A stretch of DNA of 64,000 nt from Hohaiivirga grylli (GCF_039655745.1 NZ_JBBYXI010000001.1:620001-684000); one strand, 5' to 3'; counted from the stretch's first letter, positions 1 to 7,774 are shown. Numbers and translations: made by a program. Notes: a model not told the origin generated them from the letters alone.

Positions 1-205
1 CAGCAAGAACAGCCTCAGTAATTTCATGGGTCATGGCAATCGCTTGAGGCTCATCCTGTAAATCAAGCCCCTTTTGCGAAAGCAGAAAGGCAACAGCCCG
101 GTACAATAACCCTGTATCAAGATGCGCAAACTGATAGTGTTGGGCGATCTTGATTGCGAGTGTACCTTTACCGGAAGCTGCTGGGCCATCAATTGCAATG
201 ATCAT
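1..205 (-). CDS. cmk: Cytidylate kinase, 5' part only
   Basis: Phosphorylates CMP/dCMP to the diphosphate in cytosolic pyrimidine nucleotide supply. Only the first 68 codons are here; the gene runs off the left edge. The N-terminus begins MIIAIDGPAASGKGT, the family P-loop (residues 7-15), followed by a DTGLLYRAVA segment that matches the CMP-kinase nucleotide monophosphate site. The ATG at 203-205 lies one base after the aroA stop, so the two are translationally linked. The aroA-cmk order (usually followed by rpsA) is standard in alphaproteobacteria. Confidence 0.95.
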   Translation of the reverse strand, partial: MIIAIDGPAASGKGTLAIKIAQHYQFAHLDTGLLYRAVAFLLSQKGLDLQDEPQAIAMTHEITEAVLA

Positions 206-206
206 G

Positions 207-1550
207 TCAGTCCCCGATTGCGGCTCCAAGACTTTTCATCATGGGCACGAAGGTGGGAAAGCTTGTTGCAATCATTGTGCTGTCATCAACCGTCATGGGT
301 GTCTCACTGGCGAGACCCATGATCAGAAATGACATTGCGATACGATGATCAAGGTGAGTTTGGACTGGGCCACCGCCGCGGACTGAACCCGTTCCATGAA
401 CGATGAGGTCATCACCTTCAATCTCAAAAGAAACGCCAGCCATCTCAAGCCCGGCAGCGACAGCATCAAGGCGATCGCATTCTTTAACACGGAGTTCATG
501 CAGGCCATTCATCCGGGTGGTGCCTTGGGCATAGCTCGCGGCAATGGCGAGAATGGGATATTCATCAATCATTGAAGGTGCACGTTCTGCCGGAACCGAG
601 ACCCCTTGCAGTGAGGAATGCTTGACCTTCAGGTCTGCAACCGTTTCACCGCCTTCTTCGCGGATGTTCATCTGCTCAATGTCAGCCCCCATTTCGAGCA
701 GAGTATCGATCAGGCCAATCCGGAGAGGGTTCATCATAACGGCTTCGAGAACAACTTCTGAACCCGGAACAATTAATGCGGCAACCAGAGGGAAGGCGGC
801 CGAAGATGGGTCTGATGGAACGATAACCTTACGGCCCTGCAGGGTTGGCTGACCCTTAAGGGTTATTTTGCGGCCAAACTGCCCATGCGGAACAGAAGTA
901 ATGTCCGCACCAAACAGTTTCATCATACGTTCGGTATGATCGCGGGTTGCCTCCTGCTCGATAACAACCGTCTCACCGGGGGAGTTCAGACCGGCCAGCA
1001 GAACAGCGGATTTGATTTGTGCAGAGGGAGCCGGTGTCTCATAGGTTACAGGAATAGTTTCGCGAGGGCCTTTAATTGTTAAAGGAACGCGTCCGCCTTC
1101 TGTCTGGGAAACAACATTAATACCCATTTTCTCTAATGGATCGAGAATACGGCGCATCGGGCGGCTTCTTAAAGAAGCATCGCCATCAAATGTTGATGTA
1201 ATCGGATGAGAACCTGCAACACCCATCATCAGGCGTGAGCCGGTTCCCGCATTACCAAAATCCAATACATCCTTAGGCTCTTTAAGCCCGCCTATCCCGA
1301 CACCATGAACACGCCATTTGCCCGGGCCATCATGAATTAATGTTGCGCCAAGCTGCTCACAGGCTTTGGCTGTACGGATAACGTCATCACCTTCCAGCAG
1401 ACCCTCAATGACTGTCTCACCAATAGAGAGTAAACCAAAGATCATTGAGCGGTGGGAGATGGATTTGTCTCCGGGAGCGCGCAGGCGGCCACGAAGCGGG
1501 GAGCCCGAGCGGGCTGATGCTGGTTTAGGGTCATGACCGGCATGAGCCAT
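207..1550 (-). CDS. aroA: 3-phosphoshikimate 1-carboxyvinyltransferase (EPSP synthase), class II-like
   Basis: Joins shikimate-3-phosphate and PEP to make EPSP in chorismate synthesis. The 447-aa protein has the full length of the family. It resembles the class II (Agrobacterium CP4-like) branch: GDKSIS near residue 29, SAQIK, RDHTE, DEYPILA and the C-terminal THLDHRIAMSF are all present. Two positions differ from CP4: the phosphate loop reads GNAGTGSR, with Gly where CP4 has Ala100, and the NPTR motif reads NPLR. The start is supported by a GGAGA 7 nt upstream. It is the first gene of the aroA-cmk unit. The family assignment is sure; the class II placement is by motif comparison from memory. 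Confidence 0.96.
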   Translation of the reverse strand: MAHAGHDPKPASARSGSPLRGRLRAPGDKSISHRSMIFGLLSIGETVIEGLLEGDDVIRTAKACEQLGATLIHDGPGKWRVHGVGIGGLKEPKDVLDFGNAGTGSRLMMGVAGSHPITSTFDGDASLRSRPMRRILDPLEKMGINVVSQTEGGRVPLTIKGPRETIPVTYETPAPSAQIKSAVLLAGLNSPGETVVIEQEATRDHTERMMKLFGADITSVPHGQFGRKITLKGQPTLQGRKVIVPSDPSSAAFPLVAALIVPGSEVVLEAVMMNPLRIGLIDTLLEMGADIEQMNIREEGGETVADLKVKHSSLQGVSVPAERAPSMIDEYPILAIAASYAQGTTRMNGLHELRVKECDRLDAVAAGLEMAGVSFEIEGDDLIVHGTGSVRGGGPVQTHLDHRIAMSFLIMGLASETPMTVDDSTMIATSFPTFVPMMKSLGAAIGD

Positions 1551-1862
1551 AGTAGTTCTCCAGAAAACGTCTATATCACTTTAACTTAAGCAGAAGTGGT
1601 TAGCATGAGTGAGCATCCACGTCACCATTTTGCATGAGTTTGTGGAAAGTGCTGCTGTGAATTAGTTTTCAGATAAGAATTCCGATAAAAAAATAAAACA
1701 GAAATTTTTTATTTAATTCATTGTAAAATAATAATTTTTAGAATTTTTCCTGAACGGAAGGGATAGATTTTCTTCTGAAACCCGTAATTCTTATTTGACA
1801 ATGAGCGTGTTGCCGACTAACCGGAACTCTCTCAATTAATTCTGATCTTGAAGGCTTTATCT
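1551..1862. promoter_or_regulatory. Divergent promoter region between aroA and the FYDLN gene
   Basis: A 312-bp AT-rich gap between divergent genes. A consensus -35 hexamer TTGACA sits at 1795-1800 on the plus strand, with a weak TAACCG 17 nt downstream; this could drive the FYDLN gene. No obvious hairpin or open reading frame of note was seen. Confidence 0.4.
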
Positions 1863-2216
1863 GTGGCCAAACCTGAACTCGGCACGAAGCGTCAATGCGC
1901 AAGCTGCAACGCTAAGTTTTATGATCTAAACAAAGACCCAATCGTCTGCCCTAAGTGCGGAACGGTTTTTGAGGTCGTATCCATTGCTCCGATCGTTGAT
2001 GAAGATCCTGAACTGGATCCGACAGCTCCGGAGATGGTCTCTCTTGATGAAGTCGCCAAGGCCGAAAAGGGCGCTGGTGACATCTCTCTTGATGATGATC
2101 TCGATGTTGATGACGATCTGGATGATGATGACACCTTCCTTGAAGAGGAAGAAGAAGGTGACAGTGATGTCTCCGACCTTATTGATAACGATCTCGATGA
2201 AGATGAGGATAACTGA
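1863..2216 (+). CDS. FYDLN acid domain protein (TIGR02300 family)
   Basis: A small protein of unknown function found across alphaproteobacteria. It carries two CxxC pairs (C12/C15 and C29/C32) that would form a zinc ribbon, with the family's FYDLN motif at residues 19-23 between them. The C-terminal third (about residues 70-117) is almost entirely Asp/Glu. I chose the GTG at 1863 because the family begins MAKPELGTKR and an AAGG lies 8 nt upstream; a TTG at 1848 would add five residues not seen in relatives. It lies just upstream of tRNA-Ala, a common arrangement in the class. The acidic tail suggests binding to a basic partner, which is inference. Confidence 0.9.
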   Translation: MAKPELGTKRQCASCNAKFYDLNKDPIVCPKCGTVFEVVSIAPIVDEDPELDPTAPEMVSLDEVAKAEKGAGDISLDDDLDVDDDLDDDDTFLEEEEEGDSDVSDLIDNDLDEDEDN

Positions 2217-2249
2217 GAATATTTTCAAAAGGACTTGAGAATATTTTCA
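2214..2249. repeat. 14-bp direct repeat around the FYDLN stop codon
   Basis: TGAGAATATTTTCA occurs at 2214-2227 and again at 2236-2249. The first copy contains the stop codon of the FYDLN gene and the second overlaps the -35 element of the tRNA-Ala promoter. Confidence 0.7.
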
Positions 2250-2263
2250 GAGCCGATTATAGA
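2235..2263 (+). promoter_or_regulatory. Predicted promoter of tRNA-Ala
   Basis: TTGAGA at 2235-2240 and TATAGA at 2258-2263 are separated by 17 nt, about 40 nt upstream of the tRNA. A 7-bp hairpin (2268-2274 with 2285-2291) would form the 5' leader removed by RNase P. Confidence 0.5.
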
Positions 2264-2301
2264 GATGCACCGCGGTTCGAAAATCGCGGTGTCTATAGAG
2301 T

Positions 2302-2377
<76 letters not shown>

Positions 2378-2874
2378 AATAGTCTGATAGTATACAGGCT
2401 GTTTTCCTTCTCATACATTTTGGTTTGTAAAGCAGGTTGAGCATCTGGTTCCCTGAGTATCTATTTTTACATATCATAAGCCAAGTAATTTCCCGGTTTT
2501 TATATTAATATAATGATTTGTTTGAATAAGAATTTTTTGTAAATTCTATTTATACTTTCTCTACATGCTTACCTATAAAATTTATTAATCTGTAAACTCC
2601 ATGCTATTGCACTGGTATCAGGGAGAAGCTTGGTTTGTTAAGTTTTGTAAAGTTTTTTTTACCATAATACTGGACATTGCTTTCTTAAGATGCAAAAAAG
2701 TGCCTATTAATTAAATTAAAATCATTCAAAAGAATATCTAATGCAGGGGGCATTAATTCTGATGAGTAGGGTCTATTCACCTTTATCGGTTCTATCCGTA
2801 AATCATTCCTGTAACGCGGGAATAATGCAGGTGTTGCAACGTGCCGTTAGGCTTAATTTTAAGCGTTTTGCCTA
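2378..2874. other. AT-rich intergenic region
   Basis: About 500 bp without a supported gene. A weak 6-bp hairpin (about 2380-2399, one G-T pair) followed by GTTTT may terminate the tRNA transcript. I see no other clear structure or promoter; the acyltransferase start at 2875 has no strong Shine-Dalgarno sequence. Confidence 0.4.
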
Positions 2875-3981
2875 ATGTCTCGCATCTACTCTATTCAGGC
2901 CTTACGCGCTATCGCTGCCGCACTGGTTACATTTTACCATGTTCACGGATTAACAGTTCTGGGCTCTGGTCAGTATACAGTCGCAGATTCCTTTATTTTA
3001 AATTTCTGGTTTCTTGAGAAATTTGGCGGCTTCGGCGTCGATCTTTTCTTTGTTATCAGCGGCTTTGTTATGACATACATAACGTGGGAATGCTCAAGAG
3101 GAGCAGGCTCAATCCTGCCGTTTCTGCGTGACAGAATTACGAGGATCGCACCAATTTACTGGATCTATACGTTCGTATTGTACGCCTATATAAAAAGGTT
3201 TGGCGTTACTATTCCTATTGATGAACTCCTGTATTCCCTTTCCTTTATTCCTTACAAATCTCAACTGGACATGTCTGCACCCATAATAGCAGCGGGCTGG
3301 ACATTATCTTACGAAATGTATTTTTACATTTTGGTTTCAGTTGGAATGCTCTTTGCCCGGCGTACTTTCATAGTTGGGGTTGGGGTCTTTTTCTTGATAT
3401 CTCTTATGATGCCAAGTTTTTGGACGCCTCCATCATTAATTTTTGGCTGGGTAACAAGCACAATTATTCTTGAGTTTTATTTTGGAATGCTGATTGCGGT
3501 TGCCTATTTGCGTTACCCCGCAGTCCTGAAAAAACTTGGATGGTATTCTCTTGTTTTATCAGTAGCGATACTGGTTCTTTGGGCGCACCATGACATATCT
3601 CTGGATTTGCGTGGGTTTGTATGGGGAATTCCCGCAGCAGGAATTGTTCTGTGGTTTCTCTCGTATGAAAGCAGCACGGGCTTTTTGGCGCGGAAGTTTT
3701 GGCAAAGCCTTGGAGCGAGTTCCTATTCTCTCTATCTGACCCACATGTTCCTGTTTCCGTTCTTTGCGTATTTTCCATTCATCAAGTGGCGCATTATTGA
3801 TAAAATCCCCATGGACCTATTTGTTCTTTGTGTTGGGGTTATGTGTATCATTGCGGGCCATATTCTGCATTTGCTAATTGAGCGCCCTGTGGTTAGCTTC
3901 TTTAAACTCGTTTTGAATGGCAGTCAGAAGCAGGCCAGTCGTCTTATTACCGTGACATTGAAAAAGCTTTCACCAATCTAA
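2875..3981 (+). CDS. Acyltransferase family 3 (OafA/ExoZ-like) membrane protein
   Basis: An integral membrane O-acyltransferase that would transfer an acyl group, often acetyl, to a surface sugar. The 368-aa protein begins with the family hallmark IQALRAIAAALVTFYHVHG (catalytic His in YHVH near residue 22) and has GVDLFFVISGFVM near residue 54, the second conserved block. About ten hydrophobic segments span its length. It stands alone, with tRNA-Ala before it and a strong terminator after it. Base composition is lower in GC than aroA. The substrate cannot be told from the sequence. Confidence 0.88.
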   Translation: MSRIYSIQALRAIAAALVTFYHVHGLTVLGSGQYTVADSFILNFWFLEKFGGFGVDLFFVISGFVMTYITWECSRGAGSILPFLRDRITRIAPIYWIYTFVLYAYIKRFGVTIPIDELLYSLSFIPYKSQLDMSAPIIAAGWTLSYEMYFYILVSVGMLFARRTFIVGVGVFFLISLMMPSFWTPPSLIFGWVTSTIILEFYFGMLIAVAYLRYPAVLKKLGWYSLVLSVAILVLWAHHDISLDLRGFVWGIPAAGIVLWFLSYESSTGFLARKFWQSLGASSYSLYLTHMFLFPFFAYFPFIKWRIIDKIPMDLFVLCVGVMCIIAGHILHLLIERPVVSFFKLVLNGSQKQASRLITVTLKKLSPI

Positions 3982-4042
3982 GCCGATCAATTAGCTACGT
4001 AATCTGCCGACAATCTTAGCATTGAATTTTTACGGCTTAAGA

Positions 4043-4076
4043 AACCTTCCCATAAATGCTTTAGGAAGGTTTTTTA
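4043..4076 (+). terminator. Rho-independent terminator after the acyltransferase
   Basis: A perfect 8-bp stem AACCTTCC/GGAAGGTT (4043-4050 with 4064-4071), followed by a run of T. Confidence 0.85.
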
Positions 4077-4289
4077 CTGTTTTTGAACATATTGGCAAAA
4101 TATATGTATGAAGCTACAAGACGCCCAATAGTAAAAATGTCAGTTTGATTCCAGCTATAAAATTGGGGCAGTAGAGTTGCGTCTGCAGAAAAGAATGCTT
4201 GCATAGTTATGATAAGCGTTCCGGACTTAACCGGTCTTTTGAGGCGGATTTGGTGCTTTCCCATATCAGCGTAAACAGTATTTGATGTA

Positions 4290-4405
4290 TTCGTTCTGGC
4301 TCAGAACGGGGACTGCTCGATGCATGCCGATCTCTATCTGCCCCCAGGGGGATAGGCTGTATCTAACTTGCCCTTGTTTCCCAGAAGGAGACAAGGGCTT
4401 TTTTA
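4290..4405 (+). ncRNA. Candidate small RNA (plus strand)
   Basis: A gene-free segment with three hairpins in a row. The first is a 7-bp stem CGTTCTG/CAGAACG with loop GCT at 4292-4308. The second is CTATC/GATAG with an inner C/G stem at 4334-4355. The third is an intrinsic terminator GCCCTTGT/ACAAGGGC at 4370-4398, followed by T6. There is no coding gene for this terminator to serve. The 5' end and promoter are not clear; TTGAGG at 4239-4244 is the only -35 candidate and lacks a good -10. Confidence 0.45.
4370..4404 (+). terminator. Rho-independent terminator of the plus-strand candidate RNA
   Basis: An 8-bp perfect stem (4370-4377 with 4391-4398) followed by six T. It has no coding gene upstream within 380 bp other than one already ended by its own terminator. 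Confidence 0.8.
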
Positions 4406-4431
4406 TATCTTTACGGGATTTTCTATTTAAC

Positions 4432-4460
4432 AAAAAAAAGAGCCGCACAAACTGTACGGC
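4432..4460 (-). terminator. Rho-independent terminator of the minus-strand candidate RNA
   Basis: On the minus strand GCCG, one mismatch, ACA, a 3-nt loop, TGT, one mismatch, CGGC (4443-4460), then TC and eight T (4432-4439). Confidence 0.8.
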
Positions 4461-4523
4461 CCGAAGTTTAGGGAGGAAACGCCCAGATGGGCAGTAATGA
4501 AATGATCTTGTCATCTCATTACA
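4432..4523 (-). ncRNA. Candidate trans-acting small RNA with anti-Shine-Dalgarno motif
   Basis: A complete transcription unit of about 92 nt with no coding potential. On the minus strand it has a promoter (-35 TTGACC, 16-nt spacer, -10 TATGTT) and a predicted start near 4522. The start falls exactly at the base of the first hairpin (GTAATGA/TCATTAC plus inner ATGA/TCAT, 4494-4522). A short GCCC/GGGC hairpin follows (4481-4492), then a single-stranded TTTCCTCCC (4471-4479) complementary to ribosome binding sites. It ends in GCCG-ACA/TGT-CGGC with a T-rich tail (4432-4460). This layout resembles alphaproteobacterial regulatory RNAs with CCUCC motifs. The family identity is not established. Confidence 0.6.
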
Positions 4524-4809
4524 GAATGCAACATACAGTGCGCTTATCGCAGGTCAATACGCGATTTTAGTCATTGTCATGTTCTCAGCGCATGTCTGGG
4601 AACATAAATACTTCTGGCGAAGAATAATGTTTTAAGGCTGTGCCTGTTTTATCTATTTGAATTTTATGATGAATTTTATATTATTTTTTTGTTTGCTGAA
4701 GTAATATATTCATACGATCTTGGACAAATGACCAAAACGCGGCATCGCGTCGCGCCTATTAAGTTTGTTGATATGATGAGTGGGTTACGCTGGAAAGGCC
4801 GTATTCAAC
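4524..4809. other. Intergenic stretch between the small RNA and the Nudix gene
   Basis: Apart from the small-RNA promoter at its left end, I see nothing supported here. Short reading frames present have no ribosome binding site or recognisable product. Confidence 0.4.
4530..4557 (-). promoter_or_regulatory. Predicted sigma-70-type promoter of the minus-strand small RNA
   Basis: TTGACC (complement of 4552-4557) and TATGTT (complement of 4530-4535) with a 16-nt spacer. The predicted start is about 7 nt downstream, near 4522-4523. Confidence 0.55.
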
Positions 4810-4835
4810 GGATTGGCAAAATACTTTGCCAATCC
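4810..4835 (-). terminator. Perfect 11-bp hairpin at the end of the Nudix gene
   Basis: GGATTGGCAAA (4810-4820) and its complement (4825-4835) flank a 4-nt loop, directly abutting the Nudix stop codon at 4836-4838. There is no T run, so it may stabilise the 3' end rather than terminate by itself. Confidence 0.5.
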
Positions 4836-5348
4836 TTACTCCTGAATGGCAGGTTCTTTGAGATGAAGCCGCTGAATGAGTTTATTGGTGCCTTTTGTGT
4901 TCAGGCGCAATAATGTCTCTGCCTTCAGCTTCAGAAGTGTCTCGGATAAATCGACCTCAGCGACAAGCGCTGCGGCATCCGAGAGCTTGAACCAGCGTTT
5001 GTCACGCTCATGTTTCTCTGGCCATGTTTCATACTGGCGGCGAACTTCGAGAGGGTAGACTTCCACCTCACAGGTTATGCTGTCACCGGCTTTCAGACGC
5101 TTCTCGTAATGGAAGGAGCCAATAGCTTCCTTGGTGATGCGTCCTGTCAGACCAGCCTCTTCATAAGCTTCGCAGGCAGCTGTTTCATGGGGCTTGAGGC
5201 CTTTAATCGGCCAGCCCTTCGGGATCACCCAGCGGCGTGTTTCGCGGGACGTGATGAGCATAACTTCAATAGCATTGCCTCCGTTCAGTCTGAACGGCAA
5301 AGCGGCATATTGCCTTGCTTTCGTCCTTGTCTGGTTGGAGTTATGCAT
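4836..5348 (-). CDS. Nudix hydrolase
   Basis: Hydrolyses a nucleoside-diphosphate-linked compound; the substrate is unknown. The 170-aa protein has a Nudix helix GWPIKGLKPHETAACEAYEE, starting near residue 64. The metal-binding EAYEEAG core is intact. The usual Arg of REUXEEXGU is Cys, and the first motif Glu is Leu, though another Glu is nearby. The PKGWPIKG lead-in is typical of a diadenosine/diphosphoinositol-type alphaproteobacterial subgroup. It is monocistronic and bounded by hairpins. Confidence 0.88.
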   Translation of the reverse strand: MHNSNQTRTKARQYAALPFRLNGGNAIEVMLITSRETRRWVIPKGWPIKGLKPHETAACEAYEEAGLTGRITKEAIGSFHYEKRLKAGDSITCEVEVYPLEVRRQYETWPEKHERDKRWFKLSDAAALVAEVDLSETLLKLKAETLLRLNTKGTNKLIQRLHLKEPAIQE

Positions 5349-5515
5349 AGTCTTTCACTCACACTTTCTCTTGTTGTCCGCCTGTAAGGTTAACAAATGG
5401 TTAATAGAGATCACTACGTCGCGATTTTTACTGTTATTATTGTATAAAACAATATGTCTGAACGCAGTCTGAAGTGTATGACTATTAAATAGGGCAATAT
5501 TGAGATTATTTTGCT

Positions 5516-6517
5516 CTATAACCAATCATTCTTGCGGAACAAAAGATATAATGTCGTGCAGATCGTGAACATCACTGCAAGAATCGCAAAATATCCATAT
5601 TGCCATTGAGTTTCGGGCATGAATTGAAAGTTCATCCCGTAAATACCGGCAATTGCAGTTGGTACGGCCAGAATAGCGGCCCATGCGGCGAGCTTGCGGG
5701 TGATATCACCTTGGGCGACCTGGCCGAGCATCATATTCGTATTGAACGCAAAGACGAGAACTTCACGCAATACTTCGATTTCATCCTGTACGCGACGGAT
5801 ATGGTCTGTCACGTCGCGGAACAGTTCCTGAATATCGGGCGGGACAGGTAAAAGATCACCATGCTCAAGCCGCTTACAGACTTCAACCATCGGTGCGACG
5901 GCCGTTCTGAGGCGCAGGAGATTACGCTGTAGCCGATGTAACTCCTCAACATCTTCTGCTTCAAACGGGCCTTTGGTGATGCGATCTTCCAGTTGTTCAA
6001 CATCATGATGGATGCGCTCAACAACCGGAATGTAGTTGTCGACGATAAAATCGAGCAGGCTGTAAGTAATAAACTGCTCATTATCCTTGAAAGGGTGCAC
6101 GAGAGATTCATAACGTAACCGCACAGGTCCATAGCTTGCCGAGCCACCATGGCGGACTGTCACGACATAGCCCTTGCCAACAAAGATATGGGTTTCATGC
6201 AGCGCGATATATTTGCCTTGCGATTCCAAAGTCCGGGCGACGATGAACAGGCTGTCACCGTATTGCTCTACCTTGGTGCGCTGATGGGTCTGGTTTGCAT
6301 CTTCAATCGCAAGTGGATTAAGATTGAACTGCTTCTGAAGTTTCTTCAGGATCTTCTCATCTGGTTCGTATAGCCCGATCCAGACAATGTGATCCGGCTT
6401 CTTGGCCCATTCCCCGGCTTCATCCAGATTAACCGAGCACAGTCGCTCGTTACCCTGATAAACGGCGGCATTGATGATACAGCTATCCTTGCTTTTCTTA
6501 GTAACTTGCTTTGCCAT
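5516..6517 (-). CDS. corA: Magnesium/cobalt transporter CorA
   Basis: Pentameric inner-membrane divalent-cation channel, mainly for Mg2+. The 333-aa length fits the family. A large soluble N-terminal alpha/beta and coiled-coil funnel (about residues 30-270) precedes two C-terminal transmembrane helices. The selectivity signature YGMNF ends the first helix (about residue 294) and is followed by the MPE loop. The positively charged C-terminal tail (RKNDW) is typical. It is a single gene. Confidence 0.95.
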   Translation of the reverse strand: MAKQVTKKSKDSCIINAAVYQGNERLCSVNLDEAGEWAKKPDHIVWIGLYEPDEKILKKLQKQFNLNPLAIEDANQTHQRTKVEQYGDSLFIVARTLESQGKYIALHETHIFVGKGYVVTVRHGGSASYGPVRLRYESLVHPFKDNEQFITYSLLDFIVDNYIPVVERIHHDVEQLEDRITKGPFEAEDVEELHRLQRNLLRLRTAVAPMVEVCKRLEHGDLLPVPPDIQELFRDVTDHIRRVQDEIEVLREVLVFAFNTNMMLGQVAQGDITRKLAAWAAILAVPTAIAGIYGMNFQFMPETQWQYGYFAILAVMFTICTTLYLLFRKNDWL

Positions 6518-6662
6518 GAGCCCAATTCCAGAGACTGTTGTTATTCCTGCAGCTTAGGCGAGTTGGAGAGAATTGGAAGATTGAAAGATTTATATGCCCA
6601 GTTATTCCGGTTGTTATCGTCGCTTGGGAATGAAGATAACAGCTGCTTAGATAATATATGAA

Positions 6663-6683
6663 ACCGGGGGCCAGGCCCCCGGT
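6663..6683 (-). terminator. GC-rich hairpin downstream of ohr
   Basis: A 21-bp nearly perfect palindrome, ACCGGGGGCC and its complement around one base. It begins 12 nt after the ohr stop and is followed on the minus strand by TTTCATATATT. It is a probable terminator with a weak T tract. Confidence 0.6.
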
Positions 6684-6694
6684 GCATACCTTTC

Positions 6695-7138
6695 TCAGGC
6701 ACCTTCGACTTCCAGTGCAAAATCAATATTCCCCCGAGTCGCATGGCTGTAGGGGCAAATATTGTCATGGGTTTCCTGAACAAGTACCTTTGCTTCTGCG
6801 GTAGGCAGGTTTGGTATTTTTACATGCATCTTTACGGCGATGCCGAAACCACCACCTTCACGTGGCCCAACAGAGGTTGCGCAGGTAACAACACTCCCTG
6901 AAACATCCTTTTTGTGCTGACTGGCAACAAACTCAAGTGCACCGCCGAAACAGGCTGCATAACCGGCGGCAAACAAATGCTCTGGTGTCGTTGTATTCGG
7001 TAAGCCAGGTCCACCCATTTCCTTACGTACGGAAAGATTGACGCTGACCGAGTGGTCGGTCGTTTCCGAGTGCCCGTTACGGCCTCCGGTACTCATTGCA
7101 GTTGCGGTGACAAGTGGCTTGATGGTGTATGCAGGCAT
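6695..7138 (-). CDS. ohr: Organic hydroperoxide resistance protein (Ohr/OsmC family)
   Basis: Thiol peroxidase that reduces organic and lipid hydroperoxides. The 147-aa protein carries both reactive cysteines, C63 in AACFGGAL and C128 in NICPYSHATRGN. The TPEHLFAAGYAA segment supplies the conserved Glu. A third Cys lies at residue 86. The start has a GGAGG a few nt upstream. No OhrR-type MarR regulator is adjacent. A perfect 20-bp palindrome lies about 100 nt upstream. It fits with the lipid-damage genes further along the window. Confidence 0.95.
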   Translation of the reverse strand: MPAYTIKPLVTATAMSTGGRNGHSETTDHSVSVNLSVRKEMGGPGLPNTTTPEHLFAAGYAACFGGALEFVASQHKKDVSGSVVTCATSVGPREGGGFGIAVKMHVKIPNLPTAEAKVLVQETHDNICPYSHATRGNIDFALEVEGA

Positions 7139-7550
7139 GGTTTCCTCCTGTTAAATGGTCTGACGCAGAGATGGTGGCCAGATATCTGGGCCAGTCATGC
7201 GCATTCGGTTTCCGTTTACGATTATATTCCGGTAATAATTACCGACATTAATTAATGTCGGTTGGCGGTGCTCGTTGTCACTTTACGGTGACAGCCCTGA
7301 ATATCTTATCTGTTTGAGAGATAGGTGCGATTATCTTTGCGTCCAGATGAGTATATCTCGATTTCTGCCTCAACAACTGCGCTCCGTAGCTGTTACCAAA
7401 TTTTCATAAGTTTGCGGAGTATCTTGTGGGCTGAGAGTATGGTGTGTCAGGTCATCTTTCATGCAAGGTATAAATGGTATCTGGATTTCTTGCATGGGCC
7501 TGTTGCCCGCCTGCTGATAATAAGCTAGTGAAGAGCGGCTTACTTCAAAA
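7139..7550. other. Intergenic region between ohr and tRNA-Arg
   Basis: About 410 bp without a supported gene. It holds a 20-bp palindrome (7242-7261) and a 6-bp inverted repeat TGTCAC/GTGACA (7276-7293), both likely regulatory for ohr. The remainder up to the tRNA shows nothing I can support. Confidence 0.45.
7242..7261. promoter_or_regulatory. Perfect 20-bp palindrome upstream of ohr (candidate operator)
   Basis: CCGACATTAA and its exact complement meet at the centre, about 104 nt upstream of the ohr start. The AT-rich core ATTAATTAAT resembles the kind of site bound by MarR/OhrR dimers. No regulator gene for it is in view. Confidence 0.5.
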
Positions 7551-7627
7551 GCACCCGTAGCTCAGCTGGATAGAGCGTTGCCCTCCGAAGGCAAAGGTCA
7601 CACGTTCGAATCGTGTCGGGTGCGCCA
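7551..7627 (+). tRNA. tRNA-Arg (anticodon CCG)
   Basis: A 77-nt cloverleaf with acceptor GCACCCG/CGGGTGC, anticodon stem TTGCC/GGCAA, loop CTCCGAA (anticodon CCG, reads CGG), T arm ACACGTTCGAATCGTGT, and 3' GCCA encoded. Confidence 0.97.
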
Positions 7628-7636
7628 ATATTTTGT

Positions 7637-7671
7637 AAAGGGTTTAGTCGAACGCGACTGAGCCCTTTTTT
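7637..7671 (+). terminator. Rho-independent terminator after tRNA-Arg
   Basis: AAAGGG and AGTCG pair with CGACT and CCCTTT around a short loop, followed by a T run ending at 7671. Confidence 0.8.
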
Positions 7672-7774
7672 GTTGGGGTACTATCACTTCATAGTGGACG
7701 CTTGTATTATTTAAATTAAAGAAATTAAATCCGTTGAGAAAAACTATTGGTACTGATCTTATCTGGAGGGGCAA

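Noticed and set aside
1926..2228. Minus-strand open frame opposite the FYDLN gene
   Set aside because: It results from the GAT/GAA-rich acidic tail read in reverse; there is no start signal or family match.
4266..4514. 82-aa minus-strand open frame in the small-RNA region
   Set aside because: It runs through a strong terminator hairpin and both candidate RNAs, and lacks a ribosome binding site.
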